Positions 12,501-25,800 of a stretch of DNA of 64,000 nucleotides are shown in pieces. This stretch comes from Apostichopus japonicus. Taxonomy: Eukaryota > Echinodermata > Holothuroidea > Aspidochirotida > Stichopodidae. Every line of letters starts with the position of its first letter. Position 1 is the first letter of the stretch. Under the pieces are notes generated by a model that did not search any database, had not been told where the DNA came from, and saw only the letters and a program-made list of their open reading frames with translations. Position numbers and translations under genes: made by a program. The stretch spans positions 3,704,001-3,768,000 of the forward strand of contig NC_092578.1 of NCBI RefSeq assembly GCF_037975245.1, written 5' to 3'.

Positions 12501-15077
12501 ACTAATCTCTTATATCAAGGAGGAATTTAGGGGTCAAAATATCGCCTAAATGTTGTACTGCAAATTGGCCATCCACGATGATATTACAGCATCTAATTTA
12601 ATTAAAGTGGACCTACAAAAACAGCGAAGGTGCCAGGATCATAAGTTATTCACTATAGCTCTTTGTCATTTGGGGGTTGGGTGGGGAGGGGGGGTGCAGG
12701 AGGGGAAGAGGGACTTTTCCATCAGTTTTATGCGCAATAAAGCATTGCTTTTAGATCCTTGCTAAATGAGATGTACTTTGACAGATTGTCGACATCTTCT
12801 TACAAGCAACCAAACTTTATTTCAAGGAAGGGTTAATTTTCTTCTTCATCAGACTTCTTTTCTTGGATTTGTAACAGAATAACCTGTAGTCTTTTTTTCG
12901 TGTTTTCTCTTTAGGATGCAGTATGCTATAACCAGGTTAGCCAGCTTTCTCAAACCAGGAGGGATGATTCTACTGAGGGATTATGGGAAATATGATCTAG
13001 CTCAGCTAAGGTTTAAACCAGGTGGGTACTTGTATCCAAGACACTCTTTCAAATGATATAAATATATAATTTACCTGTAAGACAGCCACTACTCAGAAAT
13101 TCATACAATTCAAAAATTTATTAATTCAAATTCATAATTTCAAAAATTCAAAAAACAAACTAAAAAAATATTAAATTTAAATTCATAAAAATTCAAACAA
13201 ATTAAAAAAAAACATCAAAATTCATAAAACTTCATAAAAATAAAAAATTCATTAAAATTCATAACAATTCATACAATTCAAAAATACATATATACAAACA
13301 TAAAATTCATACATTGATGTATTGATGTATTGATGAATTGATGATATATGTATCTTTTTAAAGGTGAGAAAGATGCTATATTGTTTTGACTGTTGATAGT
13401 TTTGAGTAAACCTGATTTTGACATGTGCTTCAAAAGAAGATATCCCCCAATTAAACTGATCACAGATGACATGAAAATATGTATGTAAATGAGTGACTGA
13501 CATATTCATGATTTAAAAATTTCATCTTTCAACAATGGTCAAACCAGGGATGTATTTTAACGCATGTAACACATTGGTTCTATCAGAAATGTTCAGTTGT
13601 CTTAAAAGGCTAGGCTAGGGGAAATTTTTATTCTGAACCCTGATGAAAAAAGGAACATATTCTAATCCTCGTGAAATTTTCTCACAGTTCCTAGTGTACA
13701 TAGCGTTTGCACGATATTAATAGCTCTGAAATTGTCACAGTTTTAGTACAAAATTTGCCAACTTCAACTGTTGCTATCTCAAATGATATTTTGGAATTGA
13801 ATGCAAAAGGCAGGAGGATTCCTAAAATATGTCCCTCTTTCATCAGTCAAATCTAACATTTGCACCTGGACTAGCCCCCTTTTTGGAACATGAGAAATAT
13901 TCAATAATTGCTGTATGGGTAATTTGATGCAACCTAATTGGCTGTTTCAAATTAGCATAAATTCTTAAAAGTTTAGTATCAGCAGAAGGCTTTAAGTTGA
14001 ATGCTGAATGCTTAGGGATACGGGATCATTAAGGCCATAACCTAAACATTGATCTTCATGTTATGATCACTGATGTATTCAATATTTAAATCTTTCACAA
14101 TCTTTTCAAATTTACCAGGACGTTGTTTATCTGAAAACTTTTATGTCAGAGGGGATGGGACAAGAGTCTACTTCTTCACTCAAGGTAGTATGCATCTTTT
14201 ACATGAATATTCAGTGATATGCCTCATAACTCTGTATTAATCATGTGGGTTCATCATGAAAGTGTTTTTTAAGGTACACAGTGATTTAGCTGATAGTATA
14301 ACCAGTCTGATCACGCTAGTTACAGAAACAGGTAGAAAATTTTGCTTTGCCACTTCAGTAATCCGGAATAAAATTAAATTTGTGGGGACATTTTTGTGCT
14401 AGTTTCCCACCCCTTTAACCAAGTATGGGGCTAGTTACCGCTGTCAGTTACTTCATAGCTTTGGATGTCATAATGTGTGTAAGGGAATTAAAAGCATATC
14501 ACAGATATGAAATGGATTTTCTGGTTTTTGGAAATGATCGGTTAGCAATATTTCTGGAAATTTTCTACATCCTCATAGCATTTTGTATCCCAAATATATG
14601 AATTTGATGAAATTTGGTGATATTTTTCTTTATGTATCTGGCAACAACTGAGTGGATGACATCATCAGGGCAATTGAATTGAAAGTAACTTTGTTTTTTT
14701 CATTTTCTTTATAATATATGCATACCTTGAGTTACAGAGACTAGATACTGAGAATACGTTGATATTGTGATAGTTATAGTTTATACTTGAATTCTGCTTC
14801 TTTTAAGGTTGACTGTATTCTGTTATAATTTGTAAATAAATCTCTCTTTTTTTTTAATGTTTATCACAAGTGCTTTCCTCGTTTGTCATCCTAGCAGTCT
14901 CTGTTCTCTGCTCTCCATTTTACAGATGAACTGAAGAACATGTTCACCGCAGCAGGCTTAATGGAAGAACAGAACTTAATCGACCGTAGACTACAAGTCA
15001 ACAGAGGGCGACAGATCACAATGTATAGGGTTTGGATTCAGTGCAAGTATCGCAAACCAGACAAACCAGCAACATGA
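9570..15077 (+). CDS. METTL2: tRNA N(3)-methylcytidine methyltransferase, METTL2/METTL8 type
   Basis: Seven coding exons join in frame: 9570-9706, 10607-10698, 10991-11363, 11961-12161, 12915-13021, 14119-14184 and 14926-15077 (stop 15075-15077). They give 375 residues, against about 378 for human METTL2A. The family uses S-adenosylmethionine to form m3C32 in the anticodon loop of tRNA-Thr and tRNA-Arg (cytosolic METTL2) or of mitochondrial tRNAs (METTL8). Seen: [21 protein letters not shown] near the N-terminus, FWDEFY and [15 protein letters not shown] (residues 86-112), then a charged low-complexity linker (about 113-175). SAM motif [16 protein letters not shown] is at 183-197, followed by YCCDFSP, a [11 protein letters not shown] strand, [13 protein letters not shown], and the C-terminal [19 protein letters not shown]. 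The chosen ATG has A at -3 and G at +4. An in-frame ATG at 9465 would add 35 residues, preceded by an in-frame TGA at 9453. All introns are GT-AG. One gene probably covers the vertebrate METTL2/METTL8 pair, so the symbol is at family level. Confidence 0.95.
13086..13310. repeat. AT-rich AATTCA-type low-complexity tract
   Basis: Intron 5 of the METTL2-like gene carries many irregular repeats of (A)AATTCATA/AAATTCAAA over about 220 bases. It ends in three copies of TTGATGTA/TTGATGAA. Confidence 0.8.
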
Positions 15078-16237
15078 CCCGACCAATCAAGACTGGGAAC
15101 AAGGCAGTGTATCTACACGGAAGAGTGAACTGATTATGTTAGTTCTCTCGTGAAATTGAGCGTGTAGCGTCGATCCTCCTGATGCATCTCCCAGATCATA
15201 TGGTTTAAGACTAGCCATGTGTGCATCATTAACCTTATTTGTTTGTAAACCAACCAGCAGTGGAACCAGATTTGTTGGCAATGAATGCCAAGTTGTTATG
15301 AGGCCTTACGGGTCAATGGTATTGTTCATTCAACGAGGCAAAAGAAACCAACTCTGTTTTGATGGTATTTGCATATGGGTCATAGTCTAAGAGAGCTTAG
15401 CAGTGTGTGGTGCTCACAAAAGAGGCAAGTGGCTAGGTCCCCCCCCCCCCATGTCAAGGGGATGCAATGAGCACTTTCAGACAACACATGCCAACTTCTT
15501 TATATTTCCAGAATTTTACTAGCATAATTTAATAAAAGTGGGGTGGGTGTGGGGGAATAGAAGCATATGGTGCTTAATTTGGGACTGAGATTATGTTTAT
15601 CTGGAACTGGGGATTAATGTGTTTAATCAGGAGTGGAGCGAAGGAGAGAATATACCTTCTGCATTCTCAACTGACATATATTACATTATTTACACCCTCC
15701 TTGGTTTGGGATGTATTGCTTAGCAAAAAGTAACCAATGCAGGTGTGGCTGTGTGTGTGTGTATGTGTGTGTATGTGTGTGACATGTGAATTGTTCGTTA
15801 TGATTTGAAGGTCTCAATTATATTTAAAAGGTGGTGGTCAGAGGTCAGCATTGTTCAAGAATTGTTCTTTGAGATAGTTTGCACAACAAATCTACAGTTT
15901 ATGGTGGACATCAAAGGTCATTAGAGGTCAAAACCTGCAGCCTAATATCTCAAGAATTTTGTCTTGGACAAATTCTGTTTGCGCATTGTGGATTACTTTG
16001 ATTATGTGCAAAAATAGTTATCTAATGAAGCTGATAAACTGCATTGTAATCAAAATTTAAATCTTGTGCTTTTATAATGTTGATAAAGAAAGTAAGCAAT
16101 ATGGCAAGTAACCAGTTGGTGGGGGGGGGGGGGGGGAGTCATGTCTCTGTGGTTATTTATTTGTAGTAGAACACCTATCTTCCTTGCTGTCTGTTTAACA
16201 TGATGAAGATCATGTATTAAGCTCTTGTAAACCGATG

Positions 16238-16253
16238 AATAAATATCAATAAA
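16238..16253 (+). terminator. Tandem poly(A) signals of the METTL2-like gene
   Basis: Two AATAAA hexamers (16238-16243 and 16248-16253) lie about 1.17 kb past the stop codon and are the best candidates for 3' end formation. The intervening 3' UTR contains C and G homopolymer runs and a GT microsatellite near 15750-15782. Confidence 0.6.
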
Positions 16254-16384
16254 TGGGCAACTTTTCCAGATTCCTTATTGATATCTTATTCTTCATTTAT
16301 ACTACTTCATGAACAATCTTTAAGCTTGAAATAAAGATAGATCGGTGTCCAATCCTGCTACCCCCCCCCCCCCGTCCCTAGGAC

Positions 16385-16600
16385 ACCGTGGCCTAGGGAT
16401 TTACTGGCTTGTGACTACTGCACTGCTGTGTCGAAGGTGATGGAGCCCTAATATACGATCCAGGGAAAGGAAATGTTAGTTCCTTCTAAAGGCTCCTCCT
16501 GTTTTAGCGATACCGGCTCGGATCATTAAGCTGGTAGCACTTTACTGTGCCTCAGTCCTCCCCTGCCTCTCCAACACACTGGGAAACCATTTTCCTTATA
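16385..16600 (+). other. Possible tRNA-derived SINE fragment
   Basis: GTGGCCTAGGGATTTACTGG resembles a degenerate pol III box A, and TGTCGAAGG about 45 bases on weakly resembles box B. The rest of the block is more GC-rich than its surroundings. No other copy was seen in the window, so the call rests on resemblance only. Confidence 0.22.
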
Positions 16601-16700
16601 TCAAAGGTGGATTTTAGATGTTCTTTCTGCACCATATCATCCTCATTTGAATACTAAGCTGAAAAAAATTATTGCGGTTCACTTTGAGCGACAAGCAAGG

Positions 16701-16766
16701 AGCTTTCCGTAACGACAAAATAAGTTTCCGCGTCGGCAACCCAAGTTTCCGCGACGGTAACCAAAA
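16701..16766. repeat. GC-rich ~21-bp repeats upstream of DPY19L
   Basis: AAGTTTCCGCGTCGGCAACC (from 16722) is followed directly by AAGTTTCCGCGACGGTAACC (from 16743). A weaker related unit, AGCTTTCCGTAACGAC, precedes them at about 16701. The array ends about 115 bases before the DPY19L start codon, so it probably lies in the promoter or 5' UTR and may bind a factor. Confidence 0.7.
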
Positions 16767-16877
16767 CTATGGTACAAACAGCGCGCCATATATCTCATTA
16801 TGATGTGAATACCAATGGGAATCCTGTTCTGGATAGATCTTGTCATATCTTCAAATCGATTCTCGTAAGATTTAAAT

Positions 16878-19800
16878 ATGGCGGCGAAGGAGAGAAAGAA
16901 CGGTAGGCACAACAGAAACAAACCAACACATTTTTCTTCCGTTGGTGTATCTACGGAACCACTTCGTCCAGAAAGAACTACCCAACATGGCAATGGAAGA
17001 CATGGCTCGAAAATAGGGAATCCTTCCGTCTTAAACATGTGGAATGTTTCGTTTGTATTATTCGGTAAGGCTAGGCGGGGTTGTTTCGACATTAGGTTTC
17101 CACGATAACAGTTATTTGGATTAGTTACGCGAGAATTGTAAATTTGACATCAGCGACCAAATGAGACCCTAATAAGAAATATTATAAGAATAGCAATGGT
17201 CGCAATTAATACAATGTGTCATTCCTTCTCAGGGCAGCGGGATGAATACGCACTCCTTATGTTCTCACTAGACCAATTGGTTGGCCTACCTTGCAAATAA
17301 GATTGGGAGTTATGTTATTCTTATTGTATGTTAATAATATTAGCTGTGCCTGTTTGTCCGGCAACTAATGGCGGAATGTGACACACACACGCCGAATTAT
17401 TAATATAGCAGCCGGAAAAATAAGGTGTAGTGCCCTCAGCATTCATCCAGCAGCTGGGCAAATAAGTGAACGCATCACGAAATAGTAATATCATTCATAC
17501 TAGAATCATAGTCATGGCTATTTGCCCAGCAACCGTGCGAATAGCAATGTACAGTACTGTATTACACCACTAGGCTACTGTAGTCCTCCTGCAGTTAATT
17601 CAATTCTTAGGGTAGGAAACGCCAAGGGAGGATTCAATGCGATTAAATTAGGTTGAGATTAAATCTTTGATATTAGGATTCACAAATAAGAGGTAGCCTA
17701 GTCTAGCTCTTTTAAGAAATTATATACTGTAGAATGTTCTTTCCAACACAACACTTGGCATGTTGTGGGAGATACATAGTAAGATTAACCATAACCACAA
17801 TTTAAAACAGTATATTTTGAGAATTGACTTTCACTTTTTGTAATGCCCTTTGTACATGTATACCACCTCTTTTGATAACCCCTCTTCTGCAGGTGAAGGA
17901 TAACATTTTGACAACACTGTAAGATTTGCTTTTAATTAGACTTAGCCTAGTATTGTTCATGTGGCTTTCAATTGGGATTCTATCTTTCTCTAGCAGCCTG
18001 GTGGATAAGGGACCAAGTCATGTTATAACACCTTTTTTTAGTCTTGCTATTTTAACCAGCTTTAATGTCTCATACCCTCACCACTACTTCATTATGTAAT
18101 GGACTTATTTAGGCTACCTCTTCTAAGTTGTGCAACCTATATCATTACTTGTAAAGAAATGAACAGAAGCAGAGGCCACTTGCTACCAAAATGTAAATTT
18201 TCATAATTTTTTTCAATTTAATACTTGTACCCTTTTTCTTTCTTTCCCTCCTATCCACAGCTGTTGCATTTGGTGTCCTTCAATAGTGAGTTACATATCA
18301 TGTTTATATTTAGTTCTTTTCTGGATAATACTGTTCCTTGCTTGAAATTGCATGCCCCCCATCTGGCATTCATAATAGCATAGAATTTTCAGAGCAGTAT
18401 AGTGGGACAATATCTGGTAAATTGTAACTTACTTCTCTTTCTTCAAGTAATGATCTACAGGTATTGTCATAGAGAAAAAAAAATTACTGGCTAGAACAGG
18501 ACATGAACCAGTGATGCATGGTGAAAATTCCTTTGCTATTACAACTTAACTTAATAACTAAAAAGCAAAAACGAAGAGCAGCCTACAGTATCTCCTAGAA
18601 GTAGAACATCTTACCCAGAGTTGAAGCCGCGCTATTTAGTAATTTGTAAATTCTGAGAACTTTTTAAGATAACAAATTCCAGTTGCAAAAACAGCAATTT
18701 AAATGAAAATGTGAAAAAAAAAAGTGAAATGAGGTTTACAGTCTGCTGTTACTGTTTTTATTTTTTAATGTCTCAATTTCTTAAAACTTTTGTTATTTCA
18801 AGTCAATAAAACTGTCCCATTTCTTTGCAATTCATGACAGCTGTGATTAGCTGTTTTGGTATTACACATTTTCATTTTGCTTTGGTATTGTTTCCTTGCA
18901 GCTACCATGTTTCCACCATGTTTGAATACGACCGATTTTTCTCGCATCTGTCTGATTTGGAGAGGGAAATGACATTCCGTTCAGAAATGGTAAATCAAAA
19001 GATATTCATATTCTCAAAGTCCTTTGCTCACAGGTCAAGCTGGAGAAGTAAGAGACTGAGACTTGTTACAGTGTAATTTAAAGTTAGCCAGCCATTAGCT
19101 GATGAGGACTGGGTCTGGAACTTCTACTGTACACACAGCAGTCACTTGAAAAGTGAGAAATGACTGAGTGTACAAATATCATTGTGCATGTACTGTTTAT
19201 CTGTCCATAATTCCTAATTAGTCCCAGCAAGTTCCAAACGACAGCAATAACTATCAAATTTAACATCATTCCTAAGGCTATATATAGTTCATTAACTAAC
19301 CCTAACCCTAACCCCTTCCCACACCCTCCATTGGCAGCAGTGTCTATGCTACCTTTGAGGAAGGGAGTATTTTAATACGACAAACTACGACTTTCATCTT
19401 ATGTTTTCTTTAATATTGTAATATTTATTCTCTCTTCAGGGGTTCTACTTTTCATATTATAAAGAAATGACTGCTGCCCGGAGCATAGGAGATGGATTCT
19501 CCTCGGCCATACTGGATAAAACTGTGGAGTACCCTAAAACAGTGAATGCTCTGAAAAGGTTTAACATTTATCCAGAGGTAAGTTAAAGGGAAAGGTGTTG
19601 GTGGATGTAGCCGTTGTCGGTTTGGGGAAGGGGAAGGGGGTAGGGTGGGAGGGATGGGGGAAATAGAACAAGGGTTTATTGCTGAATCATAAGAGCATGC
19701 TATCATCTTAATCAAACATTTTTGCTTAAATTTGAAAATGTCACTAAAACTTCTATTCTGTGACAGATGTTCCTTGGAATACTGAAGCGAGGTTATGAGT

Positions 19801-22800
19801 CTTTCATGAATTCCATTAATCAACCCACCAGAATGTGTTACAACGTCAGGAGGGGCCGTGGATTGTCTGACGTGCAGAGTTGTGAAGGTATTCACGTATT
19901 GAAACATCTGGTTCAGTTTGAAATGTAGATATCTAATAGCCGAGCCAATCTTTGGTACGAAGTGTTTTCTACATGGGGATATTTTGTTGCATCAAAAGCA
20001 CAACAGATGCTTCAAACAGAACACGTAATTTGCATATAAGAGTTGGGAAAATTGAGACTTGTTTTAAACAGTATCCATTTAGCTAGTTATCAGCTAATGT
20101 AACTTTTTCAATTGTAAAAAAAGTGTAATTTTTTTTTGCAGACATACAGTACAGGCTTCTGCACTTCTGAGTGAATCTAGTGGGTTGTGATATAGTTTGA
20201 TAATTTTAGGAATAAAAAAAATAAAAAAAACCTGCTTTCTATGCTGACATTAATGAACAAGGAACAGAAGCCAACTATGCATTTTCATTTGTTATTGTTG
20301 TTCTTCCAGATGATGTAAACAATTTTGCATATTGGAGGGATCATGGGAGTAGTAAAAGCTCCCTGTAATTGGACATTTTTATCTGGAAATGTGATCTTAG
20401 TATGGAAATGGAAAAGTTTCTTTCTAAATAGAACAACTGTCTTGACACACATTTTAATGTGTAACTACTACAAGAGAACATTGAATTCTCCTTTGAGTGT
20501 GCAAAATAAAACTAAAGTTTCTATAAAAAAAATTGAGCATGGGAACCTCTAAGCTTTGTTGCATTCTTCTTTCCTCTGTCTCTTTTGCAGGAATGGGAGA
20601 TATCGCAATATTTTACGTTAATTCTATCTTCTTTTGGAATGGGTGTATGATGAGTGCGTTCTTCAGTCTAGCTGTTCTCTTCAGCGGCTCTCTCTTCGGC
20701 GGGTTCATCGCTGTCGCTGCTTTCTTCTATAACCACGGCGAGGTAAATTAACGTCCAGGTCCCACCTGGGAGATAAAGAATTTTTGTTAATACTTCACTG
20801 TTCAACTTGAAGAAATTATCTTCAAACTCTACAGCTGAGTTAATACTTGTTCAATCGTATTGATCATTAAAGTTTAATTGGACAAATTTAATTGGAGTTT
20901 TAATTGGACAAATGTGACTAATGTCCACTGCAAAGAAATTTAAAAATTCTTTATAGAGTAATAAGGCAGTCCGCAATAGTTGCATCGCAGCTTTTTTTAA
21001 ATTTAAAGATCTACAGTAGTTCATAAACTAATTAAAGAATGACTGAATTCATGCAATTTCCCTACGCATACATCACAACGTGACATTTACCCTTCCCGCA
21101 GTGTACCCGTGTGCAGTGGACACCACCTCTGAGAGAGAGTATGGGGTACCCGTTTTTCATTCTGCAGCTACTTGCCATCACTTACACATTAAGGTATGTT
21201 CTAACACAACTTTAAAAGTTCCATACAAATCTGTGATGGTGCCTTTGAAAAGTATTTTAGTGACAAAACATTGTCAAACTCATTTTAGCAGGTATACATA
21301 TCGTACATGCTGTATTCCTGAGTTTTTGTTGTTGTCTATATTTCCACTTTTCGAAAGATGAACCTAAGAACAGAAATCAAACCATTCTTATCTGATTAAA
21401 TCACCATTGCATATGTTAAACACAATAAATGGGTTGAGATCAAATTTAAAAAAAAATTGTATAGCGCAAATGCTTTCCAAATTACTGTAGTCAGTATTAA
21501 CAATACAATTTTTTAACATTAATGTTCAATCTATTTCTTTGCCTTTTTTGTTTTACCCCAGCATTCCCAGGCCAAGATGGCTTCACAGTGCATTCATCTT
21601 CATACCCTCTTTGTTTTTCATGCTTTGCTGGCAGTTTGCCCAGTTCACATTACTTACACAGGTAATTAACACACATTTGAGCAACTTTTGTTCAATTCTG
21701 CGCTATATAAGAATAATTATTATTATGATTATAATTATCAGAAGAAGAAAAAACAGTTTCTACAAAATATGACTTTAAGCAACTTTTTCCAAATGATTTT
21801 GAAACTTGTTTTGCAATCTGGTAATAAAAATCCAAATCCAATACAACAAAAATAATTCATTATCTTGGCTTAGTCAAGTGTCATTTCAAATAAAACTATG
21901 AAACTTTTCCAGTTGGGTTCTTTGCAAAGCAGTTAATAGTGATGTGAAAAATTGTCATTGTGACAAATTGTTTTGGATCGAATCAAGGTTCGTTTAATAC
22001 TTGTTTAATAACATCATTTGATGTCGAAATCTAGTAGGTTGTCTTACGTTGCAATCTGTTTTTAGTCAGTAAGTTTTCTGTATTATGTGCATGCATGAAT
22101 AGTACTTATCCTATCAATTTTGAGTGTTTCTTTCTTATATTTTACAAAATTATTTTATATTTTCTTACAGATGTTGTCTATTTTTGCCACTTTTATGCTT
22201 GGCTATATCAGATTGAGTACTCTTAGATGTGTACTGCAAGGACAAAGTGTAAGTCAGAGCGGACGTTATTATAATACAGATATTCTTTCGCAAACATTGT
22301 AGCGCTCACATTAAAAGTATTACAGACACCTAGCCAATTTGCTCCACATTCAGTACATTTGTTGTGTGTAATAATATCATTCAAAATCTGTTGAAATTTT
22401 TCGAAAAGCACTTTTATTGTCCAAGATATACACATTTGAAGTTTTGATAAATCTGGTAAACTCATTAAATATGTGCAAACTATGATGCTGAGTGTTGCGC
22501 TCATAAAATTTCTTATTTAAGCCCCTAAAACGTTAACCCCTAATTACAAGCCCCACATATATCATTTGAATAATGTGATGTTGTTCTTTTCAAAGGAGAC
22601 AAAATATTGGCCACAAACCTGTGTTCAATATTCCAAAATATTGGCCACAAACCTGTGTTCAATATTCCAAAATATTGGCCACAAACCTGTGTTCAGTGTC
22701 CTTGAAACAAAAGTTGTATAAACAAAGGACTAACATAACAGAAAATTGGGAAGTCACTACCGTTACATCATCAATGTGAATCAATAGCTAAATTTTATTC

Positions 22801-25800
22801 ATACCATATATAAAACTAGAATTTAGAAAAGACTTGTGAAATGGTAAACTTTTGATGGGTTTTGATGGGAATTGCAGCTATTTTCATGATTTCAAATACC
22901 TGAGAGTGATAAGGGCAATCTTGTTCATATGTGTGCGTACACCTTTAATGAGAAAAATATTCCACACTACTAGTTACAAACCCATCTCATGAACCTGCCC
23001 CCAAATATATGTAAATATGTATGTAAATATAATCCAGATATCAACACAGGTAGTTTATGACTTTAAAAGTCAACAATCTTTACTCTTTTTGCTGGAATAT
23101 TGTTGCCTTTATTGTGTGTCATGTTTAAGTAGTCATGGTATGGTCAGACGCAGCCAAAAATGATAATGATATGGAAGTGTGCATATTTAATTACAGGCCG
23201 AGAGGTTTACACTTTTTAACCACTTGATAAAAACTGCAGTGTTTACAAATATCTACTGGCTCACTGGCATTTTCCTGAATTATAACACAAATCATTTTAC
23301 TTTACAGGCTTTTTGAGAACAGTCCAATAATATATGCTGACAATAACTAGCATTACAGGCCATATATTAGGTATGATAAGCATAACAATTCTTTGACTGA
23401 GAATTCTTCACAGACTTATCCTTTGTTTATATTCCAAAAGTCTACTGGCAAAATGCCAATTTCTTTTTCTACTGGCATATGGCAAAATTCACTAGCATTG
23501 ATCCAGTAACTAATTACCTGAATTTTGAGACCTGTATTATTAGTGAAAAAAATTGCATCAGTAATCATTAGGAGGAGGGTGGTCAAGTTTACAGAGCTCA
23601 AGCACAGCTGAAGAGTATTACTATTTTCTCAGAATTTACTTTTTTTTCAGGTCGCCTTGGTCACTGCCTACATTCTTCTCTTTGGTAACGAACTGTTGCT
23701 TACGTCTTATTACCCTGCCTGCCTTATCACTCTCTGGGTACGTCTTCTTTTGCTTCATGTCGCCAGTGTTCTTCATAAGTGACAAGGTTTTATTTCATCT
23801 TTTAGAAAGGAGATCAGGAAAACCTTTGAAGCCAGAAGAGTATTAAATCTGTATGAAATGGTTTCAAATATGAAATAGTTTCAACGAAAGACCCGAAAAT
23901 TGCGTTTTTGTTTTCAGATTAGAATAGATGTGTTGATTTTATGAACTAATATAAAGTCATAGGTGACTGTGTGTTTCTCTCGATTATTTCCAAGTAATTT
24001 GACAGTTTTCCGAATGTTTTAAAAGCTTTCAAATTGGTAATAAAACATCAGCCAATCACATTTCATTTACAAAGGTTCGTATTTGATTTTGATGATAAAG
24101 GGATCCGAAAGAAAAGAAAACCTGCAGTACAATACTGCTTCCTGTATTTCCTGTATTATTCCTGTATTATTCCTGTATTATTCCTGTATGTCCTGAACAA
24201 ACTGATCTTGTCACATAACTGCGATGGGATATGTCCATATGAAAAGCAGATCTCTTGTGCAGTTCTCTATGTATAATAAAGATTATCCGTATTTCTCCAG
24301 AAAGCTGTTAAAACTAAAGGAATGAATTTTACAAGAAGTAATTTTGATTTAGTTGTCAACAGTTTAGAAATATAATTTCTATCAGTTGCATTTCTGTACC
24401 ATTTTTGAAGTTTTAAGAAATGAACATGTACAGAGCAGACATTCACCAATAAATGTGGCTACTCTACTTCTAGGCTAATACACAAACAATTAAAATAGTT
24501 CCTCAGGTACAAAACCCAACAGGAACCAGCCAGACTTTTATGGCCTTTATGTTTATAGTGCTTTACATATTTGTCAAGAACAAAATGGGTGTTGGTTATA
24601 TCAACCAAGGGTGCTCTTGTTGTCCCAACAGAAATTAAAAAGAACATGCACCGGTGTTGTTTGCGTTAGTGGATTTTGTAAAACAATGGATTATCATTAT
24701 CATCAAGGCCTGAACTGAAAAGCTGACATCGTTATCAATGTACTAATTAAGTGAAGGATCTTTCCGGGGGTTTATCATATTTTTTCAAAGGTGAAGTAAC
24801 CTTGGAAACCTAAAATAGTTGGACTTTGACATATCGATTACTAAAACTCTTCCTAAAGTCATCTTTCTCCTTTCACAGGTCATTGTGTGCTTAGAGCCTG
24901 TCTTTCAAGTCCATTCCAGTCGCATAGCATTATGGGTAAGAAGTTATCCCTATCAGTTGGGACTTTGTCTTTGCCCTCGTCAGACACTTAGTACATCAAT
25001 CGTCGATTTTATATCACTATTTGTATAAATATTAGACTACTTATAGCTGTGGTAAATTATACTTATTAATTGAGACTTCTTATAAAAGGAAAAGTTGTAA
25101 AAAGAGGGAAATGAAAAGATTAGTATGTCAGTGTTTCACAGGTTCGAAATTTAAAATTTAGAGAAAAATCTTTCTACTGATAACAATAAATTTCAAAAAA
25201 AGAGGTTTAGACAGATTTGCTGTCGGAAATAATTTCTGTCTCTTATCACCTCACATTTGCTGGTAATAGTGATTTTTTTTTTTTTTTTAAATTTTGTTAA
25301 CTTTGTTTACACTTAAAAAATAGTAAACTTACATAGCTAGAAATATCCTGATATTCACTAGGTGTCATTCAAAATTACCAGTAGAATTGTGTTGCATGTA
25401 ATTAACATTACTACATAAAATTCTCTCTGCAACAAACCTTATAGTTGAACAGAATCTTAAATTAAACTCTCGGTAACCTTTATTTGGCTGAAACTTTTCA
25501 GCTGGATGACTCACTGTTATAGACTTACAAAACAGTTATGTTATAAACACTCACCAGACTTGGCCCAAAAAATGATGACCAAATACAAAAATCAGCTAGA
25601 AACTGGATAAAAATGTCAATTTATGCAGCTCCTTTAATTTGTTTTAAATGTTTTAACTTTCTATTTACTTTGATAGTTATGATAGTTTTTGATTTCATGT
25701 TAATACAGATTCTCCAAAGTGTGATCCTGGTTGCTGGTACTGCTAGCTTCAAGTTTCTCATCTCTAGCCTTCTGCATGTGGCAGACGACGTAAGTAGATC

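Noticed and set aside
16679..17092. 137-codon minus-strand open frame
   Set aside because: It is antisense to DPY19L exon 1 and its upstream repeats; the RRGN repeats in it simply reflect the 21-bp GC-rich repeat.
19296..19315. CCCTAA repeats as a telomere or chromosome-fusion scar
   Set aside because: Only about three units inside an intron; such short interstitial tracts arise easily.
19452..19907. 151-codon minus-strand open frame
   Set aside because: It is antisense to DPY19L exons 4 and 5 and the intron between them, which are firmly supported on the plus strand.
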